Shown piece after piece: positions 35,736 through 45,610 of a stretch of 64,000 nucleotides of DNA. Source of the DNA: Synechococcus sp. Tobar12-5m-g (GTDB lineage: Bacteria > Cyanobacteriota > Cyanobacteriia > PCC-6307 > Cyanobiaceae); NCBI RefSeq assembly GCF_024345415.1, contig NZ_JAGQBB010000009.1:1-64000 (forward strand), written 5' to 3'. Position 1 is the stretch's first letter; each line of letters starts with the position of its first letter. The position numbers and the translations under genes were made by a program. The notes beneath the pieces are model-generated. The model was not told the origin of the DNA. It did no database searches and saw only the letters and a list, made by a program, of their open reading frames with translations.

Positions 35736-37193
35736 GTGTTGTGCGGGGGTTGCCGTGAACCGGCCGGGCGCGTTGTGGCTGGTGTGACCCAAGCCGACAC
35801 GGGCCCAGGTCGTCGGCGCGGCAAGGCGGCGGCGTTTGTCTTCCTCTGCGGCTGGGCCGGCGTGGCGCCCCACTGGCTCGAGCCTCCCCGGAACCTCCTG
35901 CCGGCGATCAGCCTCAGCCTGCTCATCGCCACCTATGTGGTGCGCACCGTGTTCCTCAAGCTCTTGAGCGGGCCGACTGCAAACCAGGATCCATCCGCCC
36001 CCTGGCCTGGCCTGGATTTCGAGAAGCCTGGAGGGGGTTGCCCCTGCCCCTCGGTGGATGTGGTGGTGGCCGCCCGCGACGAGGAGGCCGTGATCGGCCG
36101 TCTGGTCGAGCGTGTCGGCCAGCTGAGCTATCCCGCTGATCAGCTCCGCTTGTGGGTGGTTGACGATGGCAGCGAGGACCGCACCCCCGAGTTGCTGGCT
36201 GATCTTGAGGGCCGCACGCCCCACTTGACCGTGATCAGGCGCGGCAGGGAGGCGGGTGGCGGCAAGTCCGGTGCGCTGAACGCCGTTCTGGAGCGACTCC
36301 AGGGCCGCTGGATGCTGGTGCTCGACGCCGACGCCGGGCTGCAGGCCGATCTGCTGGAGCATCTCGTGGCCTATGCGGAATCCGGCGGTTGGTCCGCGGT
36401 TCAATTGCGCAAGGCCGTGGTGAACACGGATCGCAACCTGCTCACCCGGGCCCAGGCGATGGAAATGGCCCTGGATGCCGGCATCCAGGAGGGGCGCCTT
36501 CGGGCAGGCGGCATCGGCGAGCTGCGGGGGAATGGACAGCTCTTGCGCCGTGATGTTCTCGAAGCCTGTGGTGGTTTCAACGAGGCCACCGTGACCGACG
36601 ACCTGGACCTCAGCTTCCGCCTCCTCCTGGCGGGCCATGCGGTGGGGGTTCTCTGGGATCCGCCGGTGGAGGAGGAAGCCGTGCTCACCCTGCCATCCCT
36701 GTGGAAGCAACGGCAGCGCTGGGCCGAGGGGGGTCTGCAGCGTTTCTTCGATTACGGGCCCGGCTTGCTGTCCTCGCGCCTCTCCCGTCGCCAGCGGCTC
36801 GATCTCGGGGTGTTCTTCTTCCTTCAGTACGCCTTGCCGCTGATCTCGGCCATCGATCTGTTCGCGGCGTTGCTGAGCGGAACCCAGCCGGCGATCTGGC
36901 CCCTGTCCCTCGTGGCGATGGGGCTCACCGCCGGGGCCCTGGTGATCGGTTGCCGCCGGCCATCGCAGGGGCCTCCCCTGCCGAAGCCGAACCCCTTCAC
37001 CGTCCTGCTTGCGATGGTCTACTTCGCCCACTGGCTCGTGGTAATTCCCTTGGTGGCGGTTCGAATGGTGGTGTTGCCGAAGCGGTTGGTCTGGGCCAAG
37101 ACGCTCCACCTCGGCGGCCACCCCGAAGACCATCAGGACCACGACGACGACGGTCTGCCAGCGGATTCCGATCTCTCCACCCAGGCGACCTAG
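35736..37193 (+). CDS. Membrane-bound family 2 glycosyltransferase, processive type
   Basis: A GT2 enzyme with one or two N-terminal helices and a cluster of C-terminal helices ('LGVFFFLQYALPLISAIDLF', 'MVYFAHWLVVIPLVAVRMVV'). The catalytic part has 'VVVAARDEEAVIGRLVERVG', 'VVDDGSEDRT', 'MLVLDADAG', the acceptor 'TVTDDLDLSFRLL' and 'QRQRWAEGG', a QxxRW motif of processive enzymes such as cellulose or hyaluronan synthases. The start is uncertain: GTGs at 35736, 35775 and 35784 are possible. The product polysaccharide is unknown. The 3' end overlaps dnaX by four bases. Confidence 0.82.
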   Translation: MLCGGCREPAGRVVAGVTQADTGPGRRRGKAAAFVFLCGWAGVAPHWLEPPRNLLPAISLSLLIATYVVRTVFLKLLSGPTANQDPSAPWPGLDFEKPGGGCPCPSVDVVVAARDEEAVIGRLVERVGQLSYPADQLRLWVVDDGSEDRTPELLADLEGRTPHLTVIRRGREAGGGKSGALNAVLERLQGRWMLVLDADAGLQADLLEHLVAYAESGGWSAVQLRKAVVNTDRNLLTRAQAMEMALDAGIQEGRLRAGGIGELRGNGQLLRRDVLEACGGFNEATVTDDLDLSFRLLLAGHAVGVLWDPPVEEEAVLTLPSLWKQRQRWAEGGLQRFFDYGPGLLSSRLSRRQRLDLGVFFFLQYALPLISAIDLFAALLSGTQPAIWPLSLVAMGLTAGALVIGCRRPSQGPPLPKPNPFTVLLAMVYFAHWLVVIPLVAVRMVVLPKRLVWAKTLHLGGHPEDHQDHDDDGLPADSDLSTQAT

Positions 37194-38968
37194 CCGCCGG
37201 ACGCCGGTTGATCCACCGGCGGTTCCTCCAGATCGACGACCTCCCCGTTGAAGAACTCTGCTAACCGTTGGGCCCTCTCGGCCAGGGGCTCCCGCGGCAA
37301 GGGGGGCGGTGGGCAAGTCTGTGGAGGTGGGGGGCTGGCTTCGATCCGAACCGGTCCGGGTCGAGCGGCAGGCTGGGTGGGTGGAACGGCGGTGTTCTGC
37401 TGGCGGGCGGGCGGGCTGGTTGGTGTGCTGACAGGTGGGCTGGACTGCTGGCATTCCAGCACCAGTTGACGCGGACGTCCCAGGGCATTCTGGAGGGCCT
37501 GCTCCAGCAGGGGCAGCCGGCTCTGCACCATCGGCATCCAGTTTCCGCTGACCCGCACCACGGCCCGTTGGTCGTCCAGCCGCACCAGCGAGGCTTGCTG
37601 GGACAGCAGCATGCGGGTGGAGGGCAGGGTGAGGCTGGAGAGGATTTGCTGCCACAGCTCCGCCAGGTTCTGGATGGCTGGCTCGTGGTCGCCTGCCTCG
37701 CCGCTCGCTGCAGGGGTGGGGGCAGGGGGCGGTGCGGCCGGGGTCCGGGCGACCGGGGCACCCAAGGGGGATGGCGGTGACAGCGCCACGGGGCCCATCA
37801 CGGCGTTGGCCGCCGCATCAACGGGAGTCAGCCCTTCCGGGATCGGAGCCTGCCGGGCCCTGGGGGCTGGTTCCTCCAGCAGCCCGAGCAGGAGCACCTC
37901 CAGCCAGAGCCGCGGCTGGATGCTCTGACGCAACTGCTGTTCGCTGCCGCGCAGCTGGTTTTGCCAGCGCAGCAGCCGTCCGCTGCCGAGCCGTTCGGCC
38001 AGCTCCGGAAGTTGGGGGCGGAACTGGGGCGAGAGGCCGCTGAGCTCGAGCCGCCCGGGGGCGGCTGCGGCGAGCACCAGGTCGCGCAACAAGGAGGCCA
38101 GCCCCTGAAGCACCGCCGAGGGTTCCCGCCCCCGTTCCAGCAGTTCTCGGCAGGCTTCGATCACCCCGACGGGTTCGGCGGCGGCGAGGGCGGCGGCGAG
38201 GTGGAGCAGCTCCTGCTCCGGCACGGCTCCCAGCAGGTCCCAGATCGCCGCCGCTTCGATCGGTGCCGGCAGCAGGCTGAGTTGATCGAGCAGGCTCTCC
38301 GCGTCCCGAAGCCCGCCCTGGGCCCGCTGCGCCACCACCTGCAGGGCCTCCGGGCTGATGCCGATCCGCTCCTGCTCGGCGATGGTGCGCAGATGGTCTT
38401 CGATGGCGGCCTGGGGAATGCGACGAAAGTCGAAGCGCTGGCACCGCGACAGGATTGTGGGCAGCACCCGCTGCGGATCGGTGGTGGCCAGCACGAACAC
38501 CACCCGTGGCGGCGGTTCCTCCAGGGTCTTGAGCAGGGCGTTGAAGGCGGCGGTCGAGAGCATGTGGCACTCGTCGATCACGTAAACCTTCCAGCGCGCC
38601 TGCACCGGCGCGAAGCGGGACCGTTCGATCAGCTCGCGGATGTTGTCGACGCCGGTGTTGGAGGCGGCGTCGATCTCGATCACATCAAGGGCGTTGCCGG
38701 CCGCGATCGAGGTGCACAGCTCGCAGACGCCGCAGGGATGGGGGGTGGGCCCATCGCTGCCGACGCAATTCAGCGAACGGGCCATGATGCGCGCGCTCGA
38801 TGTCTTGCCCGTCCCCCGCGGGCCGCTGAACAGATAGGCGGGGGCGATGCGGGCCTGGAGCAGGGCATTGCTCAAGGTGGCGGCGATCGCCTCCTGCCCC
38901 ACCAGCTGGTCGAACCGTTGGGGGCGGTACTTGAGGTGCAGAGCCTGGTAGGCCGGAGCCTCGGTCAT
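37190..38968 (-). CDS. dnaX: DNA polymerase III subunits gamma/tau
   Basis: DnaX is the ATPase of the clamp loader. The N-terminal domain starts 'YRPQRFDQLVGQEAIAATLS', then Walker A 'FSGPRGTGKTSSARIMAR', a zinc site with Cys residues around 'PHPCGVCELC', 'YVIDECHMLSTAAFNALLKT' (Walker B and DExH) and 'RCQRFDFRRI'. The C-terminal tail is Pro-rich. At 592 residues it is tau-like; I did not find an obvious programmed frameshift site. Its ATG overlaps the LRAT-domain gene stop by four bases, so translation is probably coupled. Confidence 0.93.
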   Translation of the reverse strand: MTEAPAYQALHLKYRPQRFDQLVGQEAIAATLSNALLQARIAPAYLFSGPRGTGKTSSARIMARSLNCVGSDGPTPHPCGVCELCTSIAAGNALDVIEIDAASNTGVDNIRELIERSRFAPVQARWKVYVIDECHMLSTAAFNALLKTLEEPPPRVVFVLATTDPQRVLPTILSRCQRFDFRRIPQAAIEDHLRTIAEQERIGISPEALQVVAQRAQGGLRDAESLLDQLSLLPAPIEAAAIWDLLGAVPEQELLHLAAALAAAEPVGVIEACRELLERGREPSAVLQGLASLLRDLVLAAAAPGRLELSGLSPQFRPQLPELAERLGSGRLLRWQNQLRGSEQQLRQSIQPRLWLEVLLLGLLEEPAPRARQAPIPEGLTPVDAAANAVMGPVALSPPSPLGAPVARTPAAPPPAPTPAASGEAGDHEPAIQNLAELWQQILSSLTLPSTRMLLSQQASLVRLDDQRAVVRVSGNWMPMVQSRLPLLEQALQNALGRPRQLVLECQQSSPPVSTPTSPPARQQNTAVPPTQPAARPGPVRIEASPPPPQTCPPPPLPREPLAERAQRLAEFFNGEVVDLEEPPVDQPASGG

Positions 38969-39642
38969 GGGGACGGGTCGCCCGCCGCCGGCTTCCCCTC
39001 GCTGAGCAGCCGCTCCAGCCTCCCCTCCAGCTCTTCCACCGTGGCGAGCTGATCGGCCAGGCTCTGGGCCTGGAGCCGCAGCTTGCCCAACTGGTCGGGG
39101 CCCTTATCTCCGGCCCACCATTGCTCCGCCTGCTCCAGTTCCTGCTCAAGCCGTTGCTGCAGGCGCAGCCGCAGCCCGTCGAGCTGCTCCAGGCTGCGCA
39201 GGGCCAGGTCACGGCCATGGTCGAGGGTCAAACCCTGGCGCAGCAGCAACCGAACGGCCACCAGCAGGGCCGCCGGGACGAACTGGCCGACGGCCAGGGC
39301 CCCAAGGCTGCCGGTGCGGAGCCAGTCCTCCACCTGGGTGCTGCGGTGGTGACCGGTCTTGCACCAGATCGCGAAGTGCTCGCAGTTGTTGAACACGAGG
39401 TTGTAGCGCTGCTCGCCGAGCCGGCCCATCGCCCGCCGCAGCGTCACCCCGGGCGGCGAGATGCTGGCCGGGTCGTAGGGCACCACCGACACGGGCTCAC
39501 CGCGGCTGAAGGCGTCAAGCGGACTGCGCAGGATCTGGCGGCCTTCGAGGTAGTGGGCCACCGTTCCGTCGCCCAGATCGATGCCGTGGTGATCGAAGAG
39601 GCCGTGCTGGCGGGGCACCTGCAGGTGATCAGCGGTTGCCAT
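38965..39642 (-). CDS. LRAT-domain (NlpC/P60-like) acyltransferase-type protein
   Basis: A 225-residue protein. The N-terminal half matches the LRAT fold: His in 'FDHHGIDLGDGTVAHYLEGR' and the catalytic Cys in 'NLVFNNCEHFAIWCKTG' (NCEHF is the family hallmark). A hydrophobic helix follows ('VGQFVPAALLVAVRLLL') and then a long coiled coil ('LRLRLQQRLEQELEQAEQWW'). LRAT proteins move acyl groups between lipids or cleave amide bonds. It is embedded between clpX and dnaX in one operon, an unexpected place for a lipid enzyme. Substrate unknown. Confidence 0.78.
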   Translation of the reverse strand: MATADHLQVPRQHGLFDHHGIDLGDGTVAHYLEGRQILRSPLDAFSRGEPVSVVPYDPASISPPGVTLRRAMGRLGEQRYNLVFNNCEHFAIWCKTGHHRSTQVEDWLRTGSLGALAVGQFVPAALLVAVRLLLRQGLTLDHGRDLALRSLEQLDGLRLRLQQRLEQELEQAEQWWAGDKGPDQLGKLRLQAQSLADQLATVEELEGRLERLLSEGKPAAGDPSP

Positions 39643-39660
39643 GGCGGCGTTCTTCCGGCC

Positions 39661-41007
39661 TCAGGCCGACTCCTGTTGCTGGATCACGCCGGGGTAGGGC
39701 AGCACCTTGGCCTTGCTGCGCAGCTCCACCAGCTCCCTGGTGACTCTGAAGGTGGTCACGGCGGTGCTGGTGGGCAGGTCATACATCAGATCGAGCATCA
39801 GTTCCTCGACGATGCCGCGCAGGGCCCGGGCACCGGTGCGGCGCCGATGGGCCTCCTGGGCGATCGCCTCGATGGCTTCCGGCTCGAACTCCAGCTGAAC
39901 GCTGTCCATGCTGAGCAGCGTCTGGAACTGCTTGACGAGGGCATCCCGCGGCTCGGTGAGGATGGCCTTGAGGGCCCGGGCATCGAGCGGTTCCAGCAGG
40001 GCGCTGACCGGCAGACGGCCGATGAATTCAGGAATCAGGCCGTAGCGCACCAGATCCTCCGGTTCGAGATGGCGCAGGATATGGGCGGCTTGATGCTCCT
40101 TGTGGTTGCGGCTGCGGCTGCGGCCGTCGTTGGGCAGGAAGCCGATCGCGTTACGGCCCAGGCGCCGCTGCACCACGCCATCGAGGCCGACGAAAGCCCC
40201 CCCGCAGATGAACAGGATCTGGCTGGTGTCGATCTGGATGCAGTCCTGATAGGGATGCTTGCGCCCGCCCTGGGGGGGCACGTTGGCCACGGTGCCCTCC
40301 AGCATCTTGAGCAGGGCTTGCTGCACCCCTTCGCCCGACACATCGCGGGTGATCGAGGGGTTCTCGCTCTTGCGGGCGATCTTGTCGATTTCGTCGATGT
40401 AAATGATGCCCCGCTGGGCCTGCTCCACGTCGAGGTCGGCCTTCTGCAGCAGCCGCAGCAGGATGTTCTCCACGTCCTCCCCCACATAGCCCGCCTCGGT
40501 GAGGGTGGTGGCGTCGGCCACGGCAAAAGGCACATCAAGCAGTTCGGCCAGGGTCTGGGCGAGCAGGGTCTTGCCGCAGCCGGTGGGGCCGATCAGCAGA
40601 ATGTTCGACTTGTGCAGCCGAGTGGCGGTGCGATCGGTTTCGCCATGGCCATCTCCATGCCAGGCCAGCCGCTTGTAATGGTTGTAAACGGCGACGGCGA
40701 GAACCTTCTTGGCCTCTTCCTGGCCCACCACCTGCTGGTCGAGAAAGGCCTTGATCTGGTGCGGTTTGGGGATCGTGGCGAGGGTGGGGGCCGCCTTGCC
40801 GCTTTTCTTCGGTGCCACTTTACGTCCCGCCTCAGCCGGGGGGCGGCCGCCGCCGGGCACCTCAACGAGCTCCTCTTCGAGGATCTCGTTGCAGAGATCG
40901 ATGCACTCGTCGCAGATGTAGACGCCGGGTCCGGCGATCAGCTTCCGCACCTGTTCCTGGGACTTGCCGCAGAACGAGCACTTCAGATGGGCGTCGAACT
41001 TGGCCAT
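39661..41007 (-). CDS. clpX: ATP-dependent Clp protease ATP-binding subunit ClpX
   Basis: ClpX unfolds proteins and feeds ClpP. The N-terminal zinc-binding domain has '[14 protein letters not shown] ... CDECIDLC'. The AAA+ core has Walker A '[19 protein letters not shown]', Walker B '[20 protein letters not shown]', the pore loop '[13 protein letters not shown]' and the ClpP-docking IGF-type loop near 'NAIGFLPND'. The 448-residue length is normal. Its start codon overlaps the clpP stop. Confidence 0.97.
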   Translation of the reverse strand: MAKFDAHLKCSFCGKSQEQVRKLIAGPGVYICDECIDLCNEILEEELVEVPGGGRPPAEAGRKVAPKKSGKAAPTLATIPKPHQIKAFLDQQVVGQEEAKKVLAVAVYNHYKRLAWHGDGHGETDRTATRLHKSNILLIGPTGCGKTLLAQTLAELLDVPFAVADATTLTEAGYVGEDVENILLRLLQKADLDVEQAQRGIIYIDEIDKIARKSENPSITRDVSGEGVQQALLKMLEGTVANVPPQGGRKHPYQDCIQIDTSQILFICGGAFVGLDGVVQRRLGRNAIGFLPNDGRSRSRNHKEHQAAHILRHLEPEDLVRYGLIPEFIGRLPVSALLEPLDARALKAILTEPRDALVKQFQTLLSMDSVQLEFEPEAIEAIAQEAHRRRTGARALRGIVEELMLDLMYDLPTSTAVTTFRVTRELVELRSKAKVLPYPGVIQQQESA

Positions 41008-41687
41008 CAGAGGGGTGTGGAGTCTTCAAACACCCGATCGATCAGCCCGTAGGCCACGGCTTCCGGTGGAGACAAAAAGTAATCGCGGTCGGTGTCCTCG
41101 GCAATCCTGGCCAGCGGCTGGCCTGTGTGTTCCGCCATCAACCCGTTCAGGGTGTCTTTGAGGTAGAGGATCTCCCGGGCCTGGATCTCAATGTCCACAG
41201 CCTGGCCCTGGGCGCCACCCAGCGGCTGGTGGATCATGATCCGCGCACTCGGCAGGGCCAGGCGCTTGCCCTTGGTGCCTCCGGAGAGCAGGAAGGCCCC
41301 CATACTGGCCGCCAGGCCATAGCATATGGTGACCACGTCCGGGGCCACCTGCTGCATCGTGTCGTAGATGGCCAGCCCCGAGGTCACTGAGCCACCGGGG
41401 GAGTTGATGTAGATCTGAATGTCCTTCTCCGGGTCTTCGGCTTCCAGGAAGAGCAACTGGGCCACCAAGGAATCGGCCACGGCGTCGTCGATGCCGGTGC
41501 CCAGAAAGATGATCCGCTCCCGCAGCAGCCGGGAGTAGATGTCAAAGGCCCGATCCCCCCGCCCCGACTGCTCGACCACCGTGGGCACCAGACCAGGGGC
41601 GGCCCGGGGAGCGCTGTCGCGGATGGCGGCAGGACGGCTGCCCTGCCAGCGGTTTTGGATCGGATGGGGACGAAGGGCGTCGATCAC
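41007..41687 (-). CDS. clpP: ATP-dependent Clp protease proteolytic subunit ClpP
   Basis: ClpP is the serine protease chamber. The product has '[20 protein letters not shown]', the catalytic Ser in '[15 protein letters not shown]', the catalytic His in '[15 protein letters not shown]', and an Asp in the downstream helix region. '[20 protein letters not shown]' is characteristic. At 226 residues it has a slightly extended N-terminus. Cyanobacteria have several ClpP paralogs; pairing with clpX and tig suggests the ClpX-partner copy. Confidence 0.96.
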   Translation of the reverse strand: MIDALRPHPIQNRWQGSRPAAIRDSAPRAAPGLVPTVVEQSGRGDRAFDIYSRLLRERIIFLGTGIDDAVADSLVAQLLFLEAEDPEKDIQIYINSPGGSVTSGLAIYDTMQQVAPDVVTICYGLAASMGAFLLSGGTKGKRLALPSARIMIHQPLGGAQGQAVDIEIQAREILYLKDTLNGLMAEHTGQPLARIAEDTDRDYFLSPPEAVAYGLIDRVFEDSTPL

Positions 41688-41717
41688 GCGGCGGGCACGG
41701 AGGAACCGGGGGTGGCT

Positions 41718-43061
41718 TCAATCTATGGCCGGCTCCGTCCCCTCCGCTGGCGCCTTCTCGGTGACGGTGCTGTTCTCTTCAAGCCAGGCCAGCAACTTGT
41801 TTCGAAGCAGATCCTCCGCCACAGCCCCGCGCAAGCGGGCCGGATCGATGCTTTCGCCCTTGCTCTGGCCGCTGCCCACCTCCTTCAGCTTCGCCTCGAT
41901 CTCCCCTTCCTCCACCGTGATCTGCTCCTTGGTGGCCAGGGCCTGGAGGGCGAGACCGCGCTTGAGCCGCTGCTCCGCCTCCGGCCGAGAGCTGTCCATC
42001 AGGCTGCGGACCAGCTCCGGGGTGAACAGGCTCTTGATGTCCATCCCCTGTTGGGCCACCTGGCTGGCGGTCTGCTCGACCAGGGCACGGATCTCCTGCT
42101 GAATCAGGGTTTCGGGCAGCTCCACCTCCAGCTCCTGGACCAGGGCGGTCAGCAGGGCATCGTGGCGACCGTTGCGGGCGCGGCGCTCGGTGTCGTCGCG
42201 CAGGCGCTGCTCCAGGTCGGCCCGCATCTCGGCGAGGGTCGGGAGCTCGCTGGCCTGCTGGGCGAAGGCGTCATCCAGCTCGGGCAGTTCGCGGGCCTTG
42301 AGGTCCTTGAGGGTGAGCACGAAACTGGCTTCCCTGCCGCGCGCATCCTCCTGGGGGTAGTCGTCGGGGAACTGACAGGGGATCGTGCGGGTCTCCCCAA
42401 GGCCCATCCCGAGGATTCCTTCGATGAAGCCAGGGATCATCCGCCCCTCTTCAAGTTCCACCTCCAGATCGTCGGCGCTGCCACCGACGATCGGTTCACC
42501 GCTGTCCTGGTAGGAGCCGGTAAAGCTCACCAGCGCCTGATCGCCGCTGGCGGCAGGGCGATTCTCCACGGGGACCATGGCCGCCAACTGCCTGCGGGAC
42601 TGTTCAATCAGTTCGTCCACCCGGTCGGGGTCGTAGTGGATCGGTTCCGCTTCAGCCACCAGTCCTTTCGTTGTTTTGAGGCTTGGGGTGGGCTGGATGT
42701 CCAACTCGAGGGTCAAGGTGAGTTCCTCCCCGGGGCTGAACCGCGCCAGCAAGACGTCGAATCCTTCGCTTAGCTCCGGATTGCTGAGGGCGGCGATCTG
42801 TTCCTGCTTCAGCGCGTCGCGCCACACACTGTCGACGAGATCCTCCAGGGCGGTGGCCCGGATCCGCAAGGGGCCGATCTGCTGAAGGAGGACCGGACGG
42901 GGCACCTTGCCCTGGCGAAAGCCCGGCAGGCGCACACTGCGGCTCAGCTTGGTCACGGCGGCTTCGTAGCTGGCCTGGGACCGACCGCCGGGGATCTCCA
43001 CCTCCAGAGCCAGCCGGCTGCCGGGACGGGGACTGGTCTTGACCTTCAGGGCGGAGCTCAT
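41718..43061 (-). CDS. tig: Trigger factor
   Basis: Trigger factor is a ribosome-bound chaperone and proline isomerase. The N-terminal ribosome-binding domain has '[20 protein letters not shown]', which contains the GFRxGxxP signature. The FKBP-like middle domain has '[20 protein letters not shown]'. The C-terminal helical chaperone arm ends in '[18 protein letters not shown]'. The 447-residue length is normal. It is the first gene of tig-clpP-clpX-LRAT-dnaX. Confidence 0.95.
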   Translation of the reverse strand: MSSALKVKTSPRPGSRLALEVEIPGGRSQASYEAAVTKLSRSVRLPGFRQGKVPRPVLLQQIGPLRIRATALEDLVDSVWRDALKQEQIAALSNPELSEGFDVLLARFSPGEELTLTLELDIQPTPSLKTTKGLVAEAEPIHYDPDRVDELIEQSRRQLAAMVPVENRPAASGDQALVSFTGSYQDSGEPIVGGSADDLEVELEEGRMIPGFIEGILGMGLGETRTIPCQFPDDYPQEDARGREASFVLTLKDLKARELPELDDAFAQQASELPTLAEMRADLEQRLRDDTERRARNGRHDALLTALVQELEVELPETLIQQEIRALVEQTASQVAQQGMDIKSLFTPELVRSLMDSSRPEAEQRLKRGLALQALATKEQITVEEGEIEAKLKEVGSGQSKGESIDPARLRGAVAEDLLRNKLLAWLEENSTVTEKAPAEGTEPAID

Positions 43062-43176
43062 GGGCGGACCGGCCGGACCGGTGTTGCAGGGCAGCCGCCG
43101 ATCCTAGAAACCCATGCCGCCTCCGGCTCACCCTGCCCAGCCACGGTGGTGGAGGCGCCCAGGGCCTGACTGGGCG

Positions 43177-43182
43177 TATGAT
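43177..43182 (+). promoter_or_regulatory. Candidate -10 box (TATGAT) upstream of asd
   Basis: TATGAT lies about 300 bases before asd and has no clear -35. Transcription would start near 43190. It may drive asd-dapA with a long leader or a separate small RNA. Confidence 0.3.
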
Positions 43183-43411
43183 TGTTTAAGAACAAAGGAA
43201 GGTCGTGGTCCTGCGGGGCCTGCACGCTTCTAAATCACATCAGAGCCCGGTGGCTTTTCTCCGACCGGACCATTGAAATCTTTAGCAAATTTTTCTTCAC
43301 CCCTTCGATCGATCCTGCTCCATAGACCCGGCCCATCAGTTTTTGATTGTCGTCAAGCCTTCGGTGTGATGCGATTCACCCGAGGATTGGACATTTCCTC
43401 GTTGTGAAGCT

Positions 43412-43437
43412 GCTCCAGATCAAAGGAGCGTTTTCTT
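43412..43437 (+). terminator. Weak terminator-like hairpin in the asd leader
   Basis: GCTCC (43412-43416) and GGAGC (43425-43429) form a 5-bp stem with an 8-base loop, followed by GTTTTCTT. It is 43 bases before the first possible asd start, so it could end a small RNA or act as an attenuator. The stem is short, so chance is possible. Confidence 0.3.
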
Positions 43438-43479
43438 CGATCGCTCGGTCAACAGTTCATCGTCGCCTCCTTACGGAGA

Positions 43480-44625
43480 TTGGTTCAGGAGTTCAGCCCC
43501 TCTCCAGTGTTCTCCATCCCTCGCCCTTCCCTGCCCTTGTCCCCCGCCGCACCCTCCACGTTTCTGCCCCTGAGGCCCCTGACCGTCGCCATTCTTGGCG
43601 CCACCGGTGCCGTCGGCCAAGAACTGCTGGGCCTGCTGGCCGAGCGCCGGTTCCCGGTCGGGAAGCTACGGCTGCTGGCCTCGCCACGCTCCGCCGGTCA
43701 GTCCATCGCCTGGCAGGGCGAGGCGTACAAGGTGCAGGCGGTGACGGCCGAAGCCCTGGCCGATGTGGATCTGGTCCTGGCATCCGCTGGCGGCTCCATT
43801 TCGAAGCAGTGGGCTCCCGTGGCGGTCGCGGCAGGGGCGGTGGTGATCGACAACTCCAGTGCCTTCCGCCTCGATCCGGCCGTTCCCCTGGTGGTGCCGG
43901 AGGTGAATCCCCAGGCCGCCTTCGCCCACCAGGGCATCATCGCCAACCCAAATTGCACCACGATCCTGCTCACCCTGGCGCTGGCCCCCCTGCAGGCCCG
44001 CCGTCCGATCGAGCGTGTGGTGGTGAGCACGTATCAGTCGGTCAGTGGGGCCGGGGCCCGGGCGATGGAGGAGTTGCGCCAACTCAGCCGCACCGTGCTC
44101 GATGGCGGGGTTCCGATCAGCACGGTGCTGCCCCATTCCCTGGCCTTCAATCTGTTTCTGCACAACTCCCCCCTGATGCCAAATGGCTATTGCGAGGAGG
44201 AGCTCAAGATGGTGAATGAAACCCGCAAAATCCTCGGATTGCCCGATTTGCGGCTCACGGCCACCTGTGTGCGGGTGCCGGTGCTGCGGGCCCACTCCGA
44301 AGCGGTGAACATCGCTTTCAGGGAACCCTTTCCGGTCGAGGAGGCCCGGGCGGTGCTGGCCGCGGCGGCCGGGGTCGAGCTGATCGAGGACTTCGCCACC
44401 AACCGCTTCCCGATGCCCACCGACGTGACCGGCCGCGACCCCGTGGCGATCGGCCGCATCCGCCAGGACATCAGCGACCCGCGGGCCCTGGAGCTCTGGC
44501 TCTGCGGCGATCAGATCCGCAAGGGGGCGGCCCTCAACGCCATCCAGATCGCCGAAGGGCTCCTCGATCCCAGCGGGTTGCCGGCCACGGCCATGGCCTC
44601 AGCAGTGCTGGGAGGTGTCGCTTGA
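43480..44625 (+). CDS. asd: Aspartate-semialdehyde dehydrogenase
   Basis: Asd reduces aspartyl phosphate to aspartate semialdehyde. The NADP motif is '[20 protein letters not shown]'. The catalytic Cys lies in '[16 protein letters not shown]', and '[20 protein letters not shown]' and '[20 protein letters not shown]' (catalytic His) follow. The start is uncertain: a TTG at 43480 or a GTG at 43507; the true domain begins near residue 34 of the longer form. The stop overlaps the dapA start by two bases. Confidence 0.92.
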   Translation: MVQEFSPSPVFSIPRPSLPLSPAAPSTFLPLRPLTVAILGATGAVGQELLGLLAERRFPVGKLRLLASPRSAGQSIAWQGEAYKVQAVTAEALADVDLVLASAGGSISKQWAPVAVAAGAVVIDNSSAFRLDPAVPLVVPEVNPQAAFAHQGIIANPNCTTILLTLALAPLQARRPIERVVVSTYQSVSGAGARAMEELRQLSRTVLDGGVPISTVLPHSLAFNLFLHNSPLMPNGYCEEELKMVNETRKILGLPDLRLTATCVRVPVLRAHSEAVNIAFREPFPVEEARAVLAAAAGVELIEDFATNRFPMPTDVTGRDPVAIGRIRQDISDPRALELWLCGDQIRKGAALNAIQIAEGLLDPSGLPATAMASAVLGGVA

Positions 44626-45527
44626 GCGGGATCAGTGCCAGTCCCACCCCGTTCGGGCGGGTGATCACCGCCATGGTCACCCCCTTCGCTTCCGACGGAT
44701 CGGTGGATTTTCCGCAGGCTGCCCGGCTGGCGGCTCACCTGGTGGGCCACGGGTCCGATGGCCTGGTGGTGTGCGGCACCACCGGTGAATCCCCCACCCT
44801 GAGCTGGCAGGAACAGCATGAGTTGCTCGCCACCGTGAAAGCCGCGGTCGGGGAGCGGGCCAGGGTGATCGCCGGCACCGGCAGCAACTGCACCGCCGAA
44901 GCGGTGGAGGCGATTGGCCAGGCCCAGGACCAGGGGGCCGATGGAGCACTGGTAGTTGTGCCTTATTACAACAAGCCTCCCCAGGAGGGGCTGGAAGCCC
45001 ATTTCCGCGCCATTGCCACAGCGGCTCCTGGGATGCCCGTGATGCTCTACAACATTCCCGGCCGCACCAGTTGCAGCCTCACGGCGGAAACCACGGCCCG
45101 CCTGATGGATTTGCCCAACGTGGTGAGTTTCAAGGCGGCCAGCGGCAGCACCGATGAGGTCAGCCGGCTGCGCCAGCTTTGCGGCCCCCGCCTGGCCATC
45201 TACAGCGGGGATGACGCCCTCACCCTGCCGATGCTCGCGGTCGGGGCGGTTGGCGTGGTCAGCGTGGCCAGCCACCTGGTTGGCCGCCAGATCCAGCAGA
45301 TGATCAAGGCCTTCTTCGGCGGCGACCACGCCGGTGCCCTGGCCCTGCATGACCGGTTGCTGCCCCTCTGCCGCGCCCTGTTCGCCACCACCAATCCAAT
45401 TCCCATCAAAGCAGCCCTGGAGATCGAGGGCTGGCCCGTGGGTGCCCCCCGCCTTCCCCTGGTTTCTGCCGACAGCGACGTGCGCGACCGCCTGACCACA
45501 GCCCTGGCTGCCCTGCGTCCTACCTGA
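44622..45527 (+). CDS. dapA: 4-hydroxy-tetrahydrodipicolinate synthase
   Basis: DapA condenses aspartate semialdehyde with pyruvate, the first committed step to lysine and diaminopimelate. The TIM barrel has '[16 protein letters not shown]', '[20 protein letters not shown]', '[14 protein letters not shown]', the catalytic Tyr in '[14 protein letters not shown]' and the Schiff-base Lys in '[17 protein letters not shown]'. The start is a TTG at 44622, which has a strong GGAGG 7 bases upstream. It follows asd, so the two consecutive steps are coupled. Confidence 0.94.
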   Translation: MSGISASPTPFGRVITAMVTPFASDGSVDFPQAARLAAHLVGHGSDGLVVCGTTGESPTLSWQEQHELLATVKAAVGERARVIAGTGSNCTAEAVEAIGQAQDQGADGALVVVPYYNKPPQEGLEAHFRAIATAAPGMPVMLYNIPGRTSCSLTAETTARLMDLPNVVSFKAASGSTDEVSRLRQLCGPRLAIYSGDDALTLPMLAVGAVGVVSVASHLVGRQIQQMIKAFFGGDHAGALALHDRLLPLCRALFATTNPIPIKAALEIEGWPVGAPRLPLVSADSDVRDRLTTALAALRPT

Positions 45528-45610
45528 CGCCAAGGCTCACCTCCGGCGCAGCCTGGCGCGGAGATCCCAGACCAGCCCCACCCAGTTTTCCCCTTCCCGG
45601 GTCACCCCGG

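Larger units (their letters stand above)
43062..43479. other. 418-bp spacer between divergent tig and asd
   Basis: No convincing protein is encoded here. On the minus strand TAGGAT (43101-43106) is a possible -10 box for tig. On the plus strand TATGAT (43177-43182) could start a transcript with a leader of about 290 bases to asd, or a small RNA. The part from about 43190 to 43440 is less GC-rich than neighbouring genes. No known riboswitch or small-RNA family was recognised. Confidence 0.4.

Noticed and set aside
37190-38968. Programmed frameshift producing gamma from dnaX
   Set aside because: I did not find an A-rich slippery heptamer with a downstream stem in the expected place, so there is no sequence support.
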